Positions 1 to 8,422 of a stretch of 62,500 nt of DNA are shown here, one piece after another. Below the pieces are notes generated by a model. It did no database searches and was not told where the DNA came from. It saw only the letters and a program-made list of their open reading frames with translations. The stretch comes from Maridesulfovibrio salexigens DSM 2638 (GTDB lineage: Bacteria > Desulfobacterota > Desulfovibrionia > Desulfovibrionales > Desulfovibrionaceae), in the NCBI RefSeq assembly GCF_000023445.1, contig NC_012881.1, forward strand, positions 1 through 62,500, read 5' to 3'. How positions within the stretch are numbered: position 1 is the first letter of the stretch; every line of letters begins with the position of its first letter. The position numbers and the translations under genes were made by a program.

Positions 1-162
1 ATTTTTTTTAGTTCTCTGAAATAGTTAATTAATTTTAAATTTGCAGGTAATAATCAGCTGATATTCTAATTTTAACGAATCATTTTTATCGTCACTTTTC
101 TTGATTTAAAGTTTTTTTCAGACTAGCTTTGGCTCTGTTGTTTTTGTGTCAACTTAGTTGAG

Positions 163-180
163 ATGTTTCACGTGAAACAT
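163..180. promoter_or_regulatory. parS: parS centromere site
   Basis: An 18-bp perfect palindrome, ATGTTTCACGTGAAACAT. Its 16-bp core equals the widely conserved chromosomal parS consensus bound by ParB. It lies just upstream of the chosen parA start, so ParB loaded here would sit over the parA leader. Seen directly; the ParB-binding role is established for this sequence in many bacteria. Confidence 0.95.
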
Positions 181-214
181 GAAAATTGAAATCTCATTAA
201 TAAGGTGGTTTCAA

Positions 215-979
215 GTGGCAAAGAGAATTGTTGTAGCCAACCAGAAGGGTGGAGTAGGCAAAACCACTACCTCCATCAATCTTTCCGCTTCCCTTGCTGT
301 GATGGAAAAGAAGGTTCTGCTTGTTGATTGTGACCCACAGGGAAACGGCTCAAGTGGACTCGGCTTTTATCCCGGTGACTCAAGAGAAAATGTTTACTCT
401 GTCCTTTTTGAGCCCGAGCGCGCAAGAGACGCAATATATCAAACTGATATCCCCTATCTTTCACTTATGCCTGCAAGTCAGGATTTGGTCGGTGCAGAGA
501 TTGAGTTGATCGACAAGATGGGGCGTGAATATTACCTGAAGGATCTAGTTGAGACGGTAGATGATGAATATGACTATATCATATTTGATTGTCCGCCTTC
601 ATTGGGACTGCTGACCGTAAACGCCCTTTGCGCGGCGAAGGAACTTTTGGTCCCGCTCCAGACGGAGTACTATGCTCTTGAAGGTGTGGCTCAGCTCTTG
701 ATGACTTTTGAGCTGGTGAAGAAAAGATTGAATCCTGATCTTTCTGTGCTGGGCGTAGTTCTGACTATGTATGACAAGCGCAACAGGCTTGCACGTCAGG
801 TAAAAAATGAAGTGCGTAAAGCTTTTCCGGATAGTCTTTTTGAAACAATCGTTCCTCGAAATGTGCGTCTTTCTGAAGCACCGAGTTTCGGAAAGCCTGC
901 GATATCCTATGATGCAAAATCAAACGGAGCCTTGGCCTACATCAGTCTGGCACAGGAAGTAGTTAAGCGTCATAGCTAA
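215..979 (+). CDS. parA: ParA/Soj chromosome-partitioning ATPase
   Basis: ParA-type ATPase that works with ParB and parS to segregate replication origins; it binds DNA non-specifically in the ATP state. The deviant Walker A KGGVGKTT is at about residues 11-18, and DCPPSLG and the ParA-type C-terminus (RNVRLSEAPSFGKP) are present. Length 254 aa is normal. I choose GTG 215 because AAGGTGG (202-208) sits 6 nt upstream. The in-frame ATG at 179 would lie inside parS and add 12 residues absent from the family. A strong bidirectional hairpin follows, and parB lies downstream beyond an inverted small gene. Confidence 0.95.
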   Translation: MAKRIVVANQKGGVGKTTTSINLSASLAVMEKKVLLVDCDPQGNGSSGLGFYPGDSRENVYSVLFEPERARDAIYQTDIPYLSLMPASQDLVGAEIELIDKMGREYYLKDLVETVDDEYDYIIFDCPPSLGLLTVNALCAAKELLVPLQTEYYALEGVAQLLMTFELVKKRLNPDLSVLGVVLTMYDKRNRLARQVKNEVRKAFPDSLFETIVPRNVRLSEAPSFGKPAISYDAKSNGALAYISLAQEVVKRHS

Positions 980-993
980 GATTAGTTAATAAA

Positions 994-1019
994 AAAGGCC
1001 GACATTCCTGTCGGCCTTT
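994..1019. terminator. Bidirectional terminator between parA and the inverted gene
   Basis: Ten-bp arms AAAGGCCGAC / GTCGGCCTTT around a 6-nt loop, with A-runs on the left and T on the right. It can end transcription both of parA and of the convergent minus-strand gene. Confidence 0.85.
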
Positions 1020-1043
1020 GATTGTGCTAGCTTAGTGAAGCGA

Positions 1044-1469
1044 TTAATAGCGTGCTTCGAAATTCGTATTTTTCTTTTCGACGTAGGGTGTGCATTCGAC
1101 GGTAATTTCATCTTTGAAGTGCTTTTTGACAATGCGGGCATTGCACTGGGTGCATTTAAATGAAACAAGCCCGCCGAGGTTACAGGACATAAGCCTGAAC
1201 TTGCGGGGATCATCCTTTTCCCAGTCTTCAGATTTGTTACCGCAAAGTTCACAGTGCACATCGGTATCAACAGGGTAGGGGAAGTCCCAGTACTCTTTCA
1301 AAGTTTCCCACTCGCCGATGGGTTCCGGACGTTCCGGCGGAGTCTCCTGCGGGAGAAGGTCTTTAATCATTGGTTTGACCTTGGCCCAAAGATCTGCAGT
1401 GAGCAAGGCGCCGATCAGGTTGCCGTTTTTATCGAAAAGTTCTGTAAGATTGTCATCGTGTTTAGACAT
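1044..1469 (-). CDS. Conserved-looking zinc-ribbon protein, function unknown
   Basis: A 141-aa soluble protein. I choose the ATG at 1469 because GGAGG lies just upstream; a longer frame from 1511 has no such site. Cysteines at about 73/76 (CELC), 96, 106/109 (CTQC) and 126 suggest one zinc-ribbon-like site built from two CxxC knuckles. The N-terminal 40 residues look helical, and a Pro/Glu-rich linker (about 41-55) precedes the Cys region. It is transcribed against parA and parB and lies between them. I do not recognise a named family. A role in the partition locus is only suggested by position. Confidence 0.8.
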   Translation of the reverse strand: MSKHDDNLTELFDKNGNLIGALLTADLWAKVKPMIKDLLPQETPPERPEPIGEWETLKEYWDFPYPVDTDVHCELCGNKSEDWEKDDPRKFRLMSCNLGGLVSFKCTQCNARIVKKHFKDEITVECTPYVEKKNTNFEARY

Positions 1470-1588
1470 GTAGCCTCCGACGTCATTGTTATTGATGAGT
1501 TCGGGATACAATAATCACGGTTTCAATCAAGTCAAAGGAAATATTATCAGGCCCGTTCAGCGAGGCCGAAAACATAAGGAGAATATCC

Positions 1589-2515
1589 ATGGCAGGTGTC
1601 ACTGGTGGTTTAGGAAGGGGACTTGATGCCCTTCTAGGTGGCGGCAAGGGTGTTGCTGAAGAGTCTTCTTCCGATCTTTCAATAGATGCCCGGAAGATTG
1701 ATATTGATATGATCGTTGCCAACCCAAACCAGCCGCGTAAGGAGTTCTCTCCTGAAGCTCTGAAGGATCTTTCTGAATCCATTCGCGCAAAGGGTGTCTT
1801 GCAGCCTATTCTGGTCCGTCCTGTTGCAGGTCGTAAAGATCGTTTCGAGCTGGTTGCAGGTGAGCGTCGCCTGCGTGCATCCAAGCTTGCAGGGCTGGGT
1901 GAAATTCCGGCGTTGGTTAAGGAAATGACCGACCTTGAAAGTATGGCCATTGCCCTGATCGAAAACCTGCAGCGTGAGGATTTGAATCCCATTGAAGAAG
2001 CTAAGGGTTATCAGGAACTGATCACCAAGTTCGGCCTTAGTCAGGAACAATTGTCTGGACAGGTTGGTAAAAGCCGTTCCGCTCTTTCGAACTCCATGAG
2101 GCTGCTGACCCTTTCGGAACCTGTGCAGAACGCTATTGGTGACGGTAAAATTTCTGCCGGTCACGGACGTGCTCTGATGGCAATTGGTGATGATGATGCT
2201 CGTGATGAACTCTTTGAAAGACTTATGAGCAGCGGTATGTCAGTGCGTCAATGTGAAGGTGCTGCTACATATTTTAAGGAACACGGCGAACTTCCCGAAG
2301 GCGAGGTGGTTGCAAAGCCTAAGTCCAAAAAAAGCAAAAACACGGAACCCAAAAAAGTTGATGAAAACCTTGAGCGGATCAAAGGTCGACTTGAATCCGC
2401 CCTTGAAACCAAGGTCCGATTCAGCGGTTCCCCCAAGAAAGGTAAGATGACTATCAGCTACGCCAACGAAGAAGAGCTTGAGCGTCTGGTGGCTATCCTT
2501 GAACTTCGTTCTTAA
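1589..2515 (+). CDS. parB: ParB/Spo0J chromosome-partitioning protein
   Basis: ParB-family CTP-dependent DNA clamp that loads at parS and stimulates ParA. The N-terminal domain holds NPNQPRK (about 45-51) and the CTP-binding motif GERRLRA (91-97). A helix-turn-helix follows at about 150-172, then a charged Lys-rich linker (about 245-262) and a C-terminal dimerisation region. Length 308 aa is usual. AAGGAG precedes the ATG. It is separated from parA by a small inverted gene, so it probably has its own promoter. rfaE1 starts 14 nt downstream and may be co-transcribed. Confidence 0.95.
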   Translation: MAGVTGGLGRGLDALLGGGKGVAEESSSDLSIDARKIDIDMIVANPNQPRKEFSPEALKDLSESIRAKGVLQPILVRPVAGRKDRFELVAGERRLRASKLAGLGEIPALVKEMTDLESMAIALIENLQREDLNPIEEAKGYQELITKFGLSQEQLSGQVGKSRSALSNSMRLLTLSEPVQNAIGDGKISAGHGRALMAIGDDDARDELFERLMSSGMSVRQCEGAATYFKEHGELPEGEVVAKPKSKKSKNTEPKKVDENLERIKGRLESALETKVRFSGSPKKGKMTISYANEEELERLVAILELRS

Positions 2516-2529
2516 AGGAAAAAATAAGA

Positions 2530-3540
2530 ATGGATAATAAAATCTTAAGTGTCCTCCCGGAATTGAAAGACCGTAAGGTTCTCATCATCGGTGATGTGAT
2601 GCTTGATCATTATGTGATTGGTTCGGTTGAACGCATTTCCCCGGAAGCTCCGGTTCCTGTTGTACAGGTTACCGAAGAAAAATATTTGCTTGGTGGGGCT
2701 GGAAACGTGGCCCGCAATATTGCTGCCCTTGGCGGGGAGCCGCATCTGACCGGATTTGTCGGTCACGATGGAGAAGGGGAGGTTTTCGAAAGGCTTTGTT
2801 CAGAGTCGGGTATTCCGTATTCCCTGTATGAAGCTGATGATCGCCCGACCACCAAGAAGACTCGAGTCATGGCACATAATCAGCAAATGGTTCGTGTCGA
2901 CCGGGAAAAGACAGTCGATTTTGCTGATTCTCTTATGGATCAGCTCTTTGCATTTCTTGAACGGGAAATTTGTGATTACAAGGTGGTCATCCTTTCTGAC
3001 TATGGAAAGGGACTCTTGTCCGATTCTTTTTTTGAAAGGTTCTGGAAACTTCTGGAAGAGAAGAATCACAAGCCGCACATTCTGGTTGATCCCAAGACTG
3101 TTAACTACGATCGCTACAAATCTGTCAGTATGCTTACACCCAACTCCAAGGAAGCTGGAGAGGGGGCCAACATGCAGGTCAAAACCCGTGAAGATGTGCT
3201 TGAAGCCGGACGCAGGCTCTTTGACCGTATCGATCCCACTCACCTGCTGATCACCCTTGGTGGGGACGGCATGGCTCTCTTTGAATCAAGAGATGTAGTT
3301 AAGCATGTGCCCACATTTGCCCGCAAGGTGTTTGATGTTACAGGCGCAGGTGACACGGTTATTGCGACTTTGGGACTTGGACTTGCCGCAGGCCTCGATC
3401 CGCTGACTTCGGCTGTACTGGCTAACTATGCGGCCGGTATTGTTGTCGGGCAGGTAGGCGCTGCAACAGCTTCTGTGGATGAATTGGCTGAGGCGGTACG
3501 CAACTGGCCCAAGCCGGAAGTGAATATCTGGAACGGGTAA
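2530..3540 (+). CDS. rfaE1: D-glycero-beta-D-manno-heptose-7-phosphate kinase (HldE kinase domain only)
   Basis: PfkB/ribokinase-family kinase that phosphorylates C1 of heptose 7-phosphate on the way to ADP-heptose for the LPS inner core. The family N-terminal signature GGAGNVA is at about 55-61 and the C-terminal DVTGAGDT, with its catalytic Asp, at about 269-276. At 336 aa it holds only the kinase half of E. coli HldE; the adenylyltransferase half must be encoded elsewhere. It starts 14 nt after parB with a modest AAAGGA site. It implies a heptose-containing LPS. Confidence 0.92.
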   Translation: MDNKILSVLPELKDRKVLIIGDVMLDHYVIGSVERISPEAPVPVVQVTEEKYLLGGAGNVARNIAALGGEPHLTGFVGHDGEGEVFERLCSESGIPYSLYEADDRPTTKKTRVMAHNQQMVRVDREKTVDFADSLMDQLFAFLEREICDYKVVILSDYGKGLLSDSFFERFWKLLEEKNHKPHILVDPKTVNYDRYKSVSMLTPNSKEAGEGANMQVKTREDVLEAGRRLFDRIDPTHLLITLGGDGMALFESRDVVKHVPTFARKVFDVTGAGDTVIATLGLGLAAGLDPLTSAVLANYAAGIVVGQVGAATASVDELAEAVRNWPKPEVNIWNG

Positions 3541-3628
3541 TATTTGTATAATTTCATACTAGATTAAAATAGTGTATGCTATTCAGTCTGGATAAATATT
3601 TGTAGTAAAGCTGATTCGGGGGGAAGTC

Positions 3629-4888
3629 TTGAATACACAGGTTAACAGACTAAAGAAGTTGATTCAGGCCAACGAGGTCTTGGCCAATATTGAGTCGTTG
3701 GTTGATCTGCTGCCTCAATTGCTGAGGCTGGCTCAGGATGTGACAGGTGCGGAAGCTTCTTCAATCTTGCTTTACAATGAAAAAAAGAATGTCCTTGAAT
3801 TCGCTTGGGCCATGAACGATGTGCTCGGTGATAAGGCGATGAAGAATCTGAAAACCGGATTTGAATTACCTATGGGGCAGGGCATTGCCGGATGGGTTGC
3901 TGATCATCGCGAAGCTCTGAATGTTCTTGATGCCCAGAACGATGAGCGCTTCTCAAAGGCGGCGGATAAAAAATCCGGGTTTGTGACCAAGTGTATTCTC
4001 TGTACCCCCATTATTCATCAGGGAAAGCTCTTGGGAGTCGTTCAGGTTCTCAATTCCATTGATAAGGAATGTTTCGGTAAAGAAGACGAAGAACTCCTTG
4101 AGAGCTTCGGACATCTGGCCGGGGTTGCCCTTGTCCGTTCAGAACTTATGCTGCAACGCCTGAATCAGCAAAAGTTTGAAACTCAGCTGGAAGCCGCTGC
4201 ACGTATTCAGAAACAGTTTAATCCCCGTCAGCCTGAACTGGAAGGTGATAACCTCATCTGGGGCAGTTCCGTTCCGGCTCAATTTGTTGGTGGGGATTTA
4301 TACGATTTTATACCCAATTCCGACGGAAGCTGGTATATTTATGTAGCCGATGTTTCCGGCAAGGGGCTGCCTGCTGCTTTGATCATGTCAGCATTGTGGA
4401 CTCGAATCAGAGCAGAGGCGCTGGGCGAAAGGACTCCCGGTGAAATGCTCAAGGCAGTCAATGTGGGGGCTTATGAATTCATGAGTGGTGAAGTTTTCGC
4501 CACAATGGTTCTCTTGCGTTACTTTCCGGAAAGTGGAAAGTGCGAATTTGCTTTGGCAGGACATCCTTCTCCCTTACTGGTGGCTGATGGCAAAGTGGAA
4601 TCCCTCGAAAGACCTTTCGGATTACCTGTAGGAATTTTAGAGGATGGAGATTTTGGTACCAGCGAGTTTGTGCTTAACAAAGGGGAGTCGTTGATCATCG
4701 TTACTGATGGTGTTGATGAAGCCCGGGCCGGAAATGGTGATTTTTTCGGTGAAGAGCGTATGGAAGAAACTCTCAGGCAGGGTGGAACTCCGGGAGCCGG
4801 GGAAAAGCTTCTTAAGGCTGTAGCCGATTGGAGAGGGGAGACCCCTCCTAATGACGATACTACTGTGGTTGAAATATATAGGGCTTAA
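3629..4888 (+). CDS. GAF domain plus PP2C/SpoIIE-type serine phosphatase
   Basis: A 419-aa cytosolic sensor phosphatase. An N-terminal GAF domain (about 20-165), a helical linker containing AARIQKQF (about 188-195) and a PP2C-type domain (about 205-417) are visible. The metal-binding signatures are GGDLYD (about 221-226), VADVSGKG, DGVDEA and DDTT near the end. It starts at TTG 3629 behind a purine-rich GGGGGGAAG. Such RsbU/SpoIIE-like enzymes dephosphorylate STAS proteins in partner-switching systems, and a STAS gene follows 30 nt later, so that protein is the obvious candidate substrate. The GAF ligand is unknown. Confidence 0.88.
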   Translation: MNTQVNRLKKLIQANEVLANIESLVDLLPQLLRLAQDVTGAEASSILLYNEKKNVLEFAWAMNDVLGDKAMKNLKTGFELPMGQGIAGWVADHREALNVLDAQNDERFSKAADKKSGFVTKCILCTPIIHQGKLLGVVQVLNSIDKECFGKEDEELLESFGHLAGVALVRSELMLQRLNQQKFETQLEAAARIQKQFNPRQPELEGDNLIWGSSVPAQFVGGDLYDFIPNSDGSWYIYVADVSGKGLPAALIMSALWTRIRAEALGERTPGEMLKAVNVGAYEFMSGEVFATMVLLRYFPESGKCEFALAGHPSPLLVADGKVESLERPFGLPVGILEDGDFGTSEFVLNKGESLIIVTDGVDEARAGNGDFFGEERMEETLRQGGTPGAGEKLLKAVADWRGETPPNDDTTVVEIYRA

Positions 4889-4918
4889 TGCTGTCTGACT
4901 GGCAGTAAGGAGATATTT

Positions 4919-5227
4919 ATGGGTGCAGGCTGGAAAATGGAATCTTCGTTGGAAGAGGTCCTGATTAAAATCAGCGGTGAAGTCGATTTTACAGGGACTC
5001 CTGATCTCCGGGAGAAAATGCATGCTTTTGTTAAGCAGACTTCCGGTGAAGTGCGGGTGGATTTGTCTGAACTTGAGTATCTGGACAGTTCCGGTTTGGC
5101 TTCATTGATTGAATTGCGGAGGATACTGAATAAGGACAGCCGCAGTGTTAAGATCATTGCTGTTACGGATCAGGTGGACAGGCTCTTGAATCTTACGCAG
5201 GTAAAGTCGCTGTTCGGGATGGACTAA
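4919..5227 (+). CDS. STAS-domain protein (SpoIIAA-like or MlaB-like)
   Basis: A 102-aa single STAS domain. The segment YLDSSGL (about 54-60) matches the phosphorylation loop of anti-sigma-factor antagonists and also the equivalent loop of MlaB. It lies between a PP2C phosphatase and mlaE, so two roles are possible: the cytosolic MlaB subunit of the lipid ABC transporter, or a phosphatase-controlled antagonist. The two are not exclusive. AAGGAG precedes ATG 4919. No HPK-like anti-sigma kinase is encoded nearby. Confidence 0.85.
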   Translation: MGAGWKMESSLEEVLIKISGEVDFTGTPDLREKMHAFVKQTSGEVRVDLSELEYLDSSGLASLIELRRILNKDSRSVKIIAVTDQVDRLLNLTQVKSLFGMD

Positions 5228-5266
5228 GCGGCTATTCCGGCATGGCAGGAAAGGGAGTTATTCGGG

Positions 5267-6016
5267 ATGAATGGTTTACATGTTCTCGCTTGGATGGTTT
5301 CCAGACTCCTTGGCTGCCTGCGGCTTACACCCGGAAATAAAAAATCATTTTACCGTAAAAGACTTATTCGTGATCTCGCCTCGGTAGGGGCGGATTCTAT
5401 TCCTATCGTCAGTGTCATATCTGCCTGTACAGGCATTATCCTCGCTTTACAGTCCGCCCAGCAATTGGAAAAGGTCGGAGCCATCAGCTATGTGGCCAAC
5501 CTTGTGGGTGTGACCATTATCCGTGAGCTTGGCCCTTTGCTCACCGCCATTATCGTTACCGGACGTTCCGGTGCTGCTTTTACCGCGGAAATCGCGACCA
5601 TGCAGATTTCCGAAGAAATCGATGCCCTCGAAGTTATGGGCATTGAACCTGTCCGTTTTCTTGTAGTCCCCAAAATGATCGCCATGCTTATCATGGTCCC
5701 CTGTTTGACTGTCTGGGCGGATTTCGTGGGCATCTTTTCCGGCGGAGCCTTTTCCGCAATCGCCCTCGGGATCAATGAAGTTACCTATTTCAATAATTCA
5801 GTAGAGTTTCTCAAACTACATGACGTTCTAGCCGGGCTGGTCAAGGCCGGGGGCTTTGCTGTGGCAATTACACTTATCGGTTGTTGGCAGGGCTTTCTCG
5901 CTCGTGAGGGTGCTGCTGACGTTGGGCGCAAGACAACCAATTCTGTTGTTATCTCCATATTTATGATAATCTTGCTGGACCTGTTCTTTACGGCACTCAA
6001 CTTTATTTTTCGGTAG
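5267..6016 (+). CDS. mlaE: MlaE-family lipid ABC transporter permease
   Basis: A 249-aa inner-membrane permease of the Mla/MCE retrograde phospholipid transport system. About five hydrophobic segments and family landmarks are visible: the REL and GRSGAAFTAEIATM region (about 85-115) and EEIDALEVMGIEP (about 117-129). It lies 39 nt after the STAS gene and 6 nt before mlaF. With MlaF and the MCE protein it would form the core transporter that keeps lipid asymmetry in the outer membrane. Confidence 0.92.
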   Translation: MNGLHVLAWMVSRLLGCLRLTPGNKKSFYRKRLIRDLASVGADSIPIVSVISACTGIILALQSAQQLEKVGAISYVANLVGVTIIRELGPLLTAIIVTGRSGAAFTAEIATMQISEEIDALEVMGIEPVRFLVVPKMIAMLIMVPCLTVWADFVGIFSGGAFSAIALGINEVTYFNNSVEFLKLHDVLAGLVKAGGFAVAITLIGCWQGFLAREGAADVGRKTTNSVVISIFMIILLDLFFTALNFIFR

Positions 6017-6022
6017 TAGATC

Positions 6023-6826
6023 ATGAAATTATCGAGGACTGCACAAGACATAAAGCTGAAGAAGCTCAGTCTGGGGTATCCGGGCAAGGTGCTCATGGAG
6101 GACCTTAATGCTGTGCTGCCAGCCGGAAAGATCAGCGTGATTCTAGGTGGATCAGGGTGTGGTAAATCAACTTTGCTGCGCCATATTCTCGGTTTGAATA
6201 CCCCCGTATCCGGCGAGATTTTTCTGGGCGAGACAAACCTTACCGCCCTTAAAGATGAGCGTGAGTACAAAAAGATTCGTACCCGTATGGGGGTGCTGTT
6301 TCAGGATGGCGCTATGCTCGGTTCCCTGACACTTGGTGAGAATGTAGCCTTACCCATGCAGGAGCATACTGAGCTTCCTGACTCGATTATCGAGGAAGTG
6401 GTGCAGCTGAAATTGCGGATGGTCGGGCTGGGGGATTTCATGCATTACTTCCCCAGCCAGCTTTCTGGGGGAATGAGAAAGAGGGCAGGGCTTGCAAGGG
6501 CCATGGTTATGGACCCGACGACATTGCTTTGTGATGAGCCTTCTTCCGGGCTGGACCCGATCACTGCCGCTGATCTTGATCAGTTGATCCTCAAGCTCAA
6601 AGAGACTTTTCATGTGACCACTGTTGTGGTGACCCACGATCTGGACAGCCTTTTTAACATTGCGGACCACGTTGTGGTTTTGCATAGAGGGCGCTGTTTG
6701 TATCAGGGGGATGTTGAAGGACTGCAGCAGTCCGATGATAAATATATAATCGACTTTCTGGAGCGCAGGCCTACGGAACTAGATCCGAGTATGGAAAGGG
6801 CTGTTAAGTTCCGAAGCAGGTCCTGA
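6023..6826 (+). CDS. mlaF: MlaF-family lipid ABC transporter ATPase
   Basis: A 267-aa ABC ATPase. Walker A GGSGCGKST is at about 42-50, the signature LSGGMRKR starts near 147, Walker B LLCDEPSSGLDP follows, and an H-loop THD is present. The C-terminal extension of about 30 residues fits MlaF. It is tightly packed between mlaE and the MCE gene. It powers lipid movement through MlaE and binds the STAS subunit in characterised systems. Confidence 0.93.
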   Translation: MKLSRTAQDIKLKKLSLGYPGKVLMEDLNAVLPAGKISVILGGSGCGKSTLLRHILGLNTPVSGEIFLGETNLTALKDEREYKKIRTRMGVLFQDGAMLGSLTLGENVALPMQEHTELPDSIIEEVVQLKLRMVGLGDFMHYFPSQLSGGMRKRAGLARAMVMDPTTLLCDEPSSGLDPITAADLDQLILKLKETFHVTTVVVTHDLDSLFNIADHVVVLHRGRCLYQGDVEGLQQSDDKYIIDFLERRPTELDPSMERAVKFRSRS

Positions 6827-6837
6827 TTAGGAGATAT

Positions 6838-7803
6838 GTGATGGTTCTCAATCCGCGAAGCTCGGCTGCCGATATAATCAAAGCTGCTTTGGCAGCACTT
6901 GCCGGACTTACTGTCCTAGGTTTGTTTATTGTATTTTTAGGCGGACATGATATTTTCTCCGACTACTCGCAATACAAGATTCTTTTTCGCAATGTGAAGG
7001 ACCTGACCCCCGGACGTCCGGTCAAGTATGCCGGTCTTAGTGTGGGCAAGGTGGACTCAATTAATGTTGATGCTGAGAATCCGGGACGAATTTCAGTGAT
7101 CATCAATGTGGACCATGACTTTCCGCTCTACCGAGGAACAACTGCCATGGTGACTCAGAAAGGTCTGGTAGGTGATAACTACATCCTTTTGGAGCTGCGT
7201 GGAGATGCAGGGCCGAAATTGTCTGATGGGGATTCAATTCCATCCGCAGTCATCATGAGCATGAATGAAGTGGCCGCTCAAATGGGCCGTTCGGTTGCCG
7301 ATTTGACTCCACAGCTGGAAAGGGCCGTAAATGCCTTTGAGATGCTTTTTTCCTCTGAGAACATGTCCAACATCGGAAAAAGTCTAAAAATGGCTCCTGA
7401 GGTGCTTGCCGAAACCAATGCAACATTGGTCACTTTCCGTAATGAGTGGAAGCGATTGGCCGGTGCCGGTGCCGGGGCTATGGATAACGGTTCAAAAAAT
7501 ATAACAGTGCTGACCAATGAACTTATCGATACTTTGCAGAAAGTTGAAACAGCGATTGCGACTTTGCAGAAAGATATGAGTTTCACTCTCGGCGGGGTAG
7601 GAGCAGATGTGACTCGTGCGGTTGACGGTATCGAGGGTCTGACCGCCGACCTGCGGCGTAATGTTGAGTACGATCAGGAAGAACTCGAAATCATACTTAC
7701 GAATATTAACCGTCTTTCCAGAGAGATGAACAGGTTGGCCCGGTCATTGCGTGAACGTCCGTGGCAGGTTTTGAATCCTCCGCAGGGAGCTGAAAATGAG
7801 TAG
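6838..7803 (+). CDS. mlaD: MCE-domain lipid-binding protein (MlaD-like)
   Basis: A 321-aa membrane-anchored periplasmic protein. One N-terminal transmembrane helix (about 15-38) is followed by a single MCE domain (about 45-125, with VKYAGLSVGKVD) and a long helical C-terminal region (about 140-310). That tail is longer than in E. coli MlaD and resembles the extended MCE proteins that span part of the periplasm. AGGAG lies 7 nt before the ATG. It overlaps the next lipoprotein gene by 8 nt. Confidence 0.9.
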   Translation: MMVLNPRSSAADIIKAALAALAGLTVLGLFIVFLGGHDIFSDYSQYKILFRNVKDLTPGRPVKYAGLSVGKVDSINVDAENPGRISVIINVDHDFPLYRGTTAMVTQKGLVGDNYILLELRGDAGPKLSDGDSIPSAVIMSMNEVAAQMGRSVADLTPQLERAVNAFEMLFSSENMSNIGKSLKMAPEVLAETNATLVTFRNEWKRLAGAGAGAMDNGSKNITVLTNELIDTLQKVETAIATLQKDMSFTLGGVGADVTRAVDGIEGLTADLRRNVEYDQEELEIILTNINRLSREMNRLARSLRERPWQVLNPPQGAENE

Positions 7804-8422
7804 TAAATTTTTCTTCATAGCAATCTTAATTTTTGTACTATCATGCGCCGGTTGTATTGGCGGAAAATCAGTTGAGTCGTCCTTTCTAAGGGTGGACGGT
7901 TATAGTTCTGTAAGCGAATGCGACAGGGTGAACCCGGATATGCCTCGTCTGGCCCTGAAAAGATTCAGCAGTCTTCCAGCATTGGATCGCGAGACTGTAA
8001 TTGTAGCCAAAGGGCAGGTTATGAAGCCTGATTACCGCTGGAGCTGGGAAGGAACTCCTGCGGAGATTTTCGATCTTGTTGCCGGACCTGCGTTGAACTG
8101 TATGAACAGTTACGAGGTCATAAGTCCTTATCGACCGGGAATTGAGAAGGATCTTGTCCTTTCTGGAGTAATCACATCGTTCGAAATTCAGCGTAGCGGG
8201 GGGGATGCTTTTAAGGTCGCAGTGCGGTATTCACTCTGGGACGGAAGCGGCAAAGAACTGCTGGCCAGAAAGCTGGTTGAAGCTGAAGCTCCGGTCAAGT
8301 CCATGCGCGGTGAGTCAATTGCTCAGGCCGCGCAGAAAGCTGTTGACGGAATTATGAAGAACACCATTTTTTGGATTGATGAATTGGGAGGGGAAATGCT
8401 CTCCCGAAACGCGGGGCGTTAA
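7796..8422 (+). CDS. ABC-type transport auxiliary lipoprotein (PqiC-like)
   Basis: A 208-aa lipoprotein. A signal peptide ends in a lipobox with Cys at about residue 17-20 (SCAGC). The body fits the ABC_trans_aux fold, including a VRYSLWDGSGKELLARK-like strand pair near the C-terminus. Proteins of this kind are found with MCE transporters and probably link the MCE complex to the outer membrane. The start overlaps mlaD and the stop overlaps the next start, indicating translational coupling. Confidence 0.82.
   Translation: MSSKFFFIAILIFVLSCAGCIGGKSVESSFLRVDGYSSVSECDRVNPDMPRLALKRFSSLPALDRETVIVAKGQVMKPDYRWSWEGTPAEIFDLVAGPALNCMNSYEVISPYRPGIEKDLVLSGVITSFEIQRSGGDAFKVAVRYSLWDGSGKELLARKLVEAEAPVKSMRGESIAQAAQKAVDGIMKNTIFWIDELGGEMLSRNAGR

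Noticed and set aside
1-162. Replication origin in the first 162 bases
   Set aside because: The stretch is A+T-rich and next to parS, but I see no cluster of DnaA boxes in it.
179-214. ATG at 179 as the parA start
   Set aside because: It lies inside the parS palindrome, has no Shine-Dalgarno and adds residues not seen in ParA proteins; GTG 215 has a good site.
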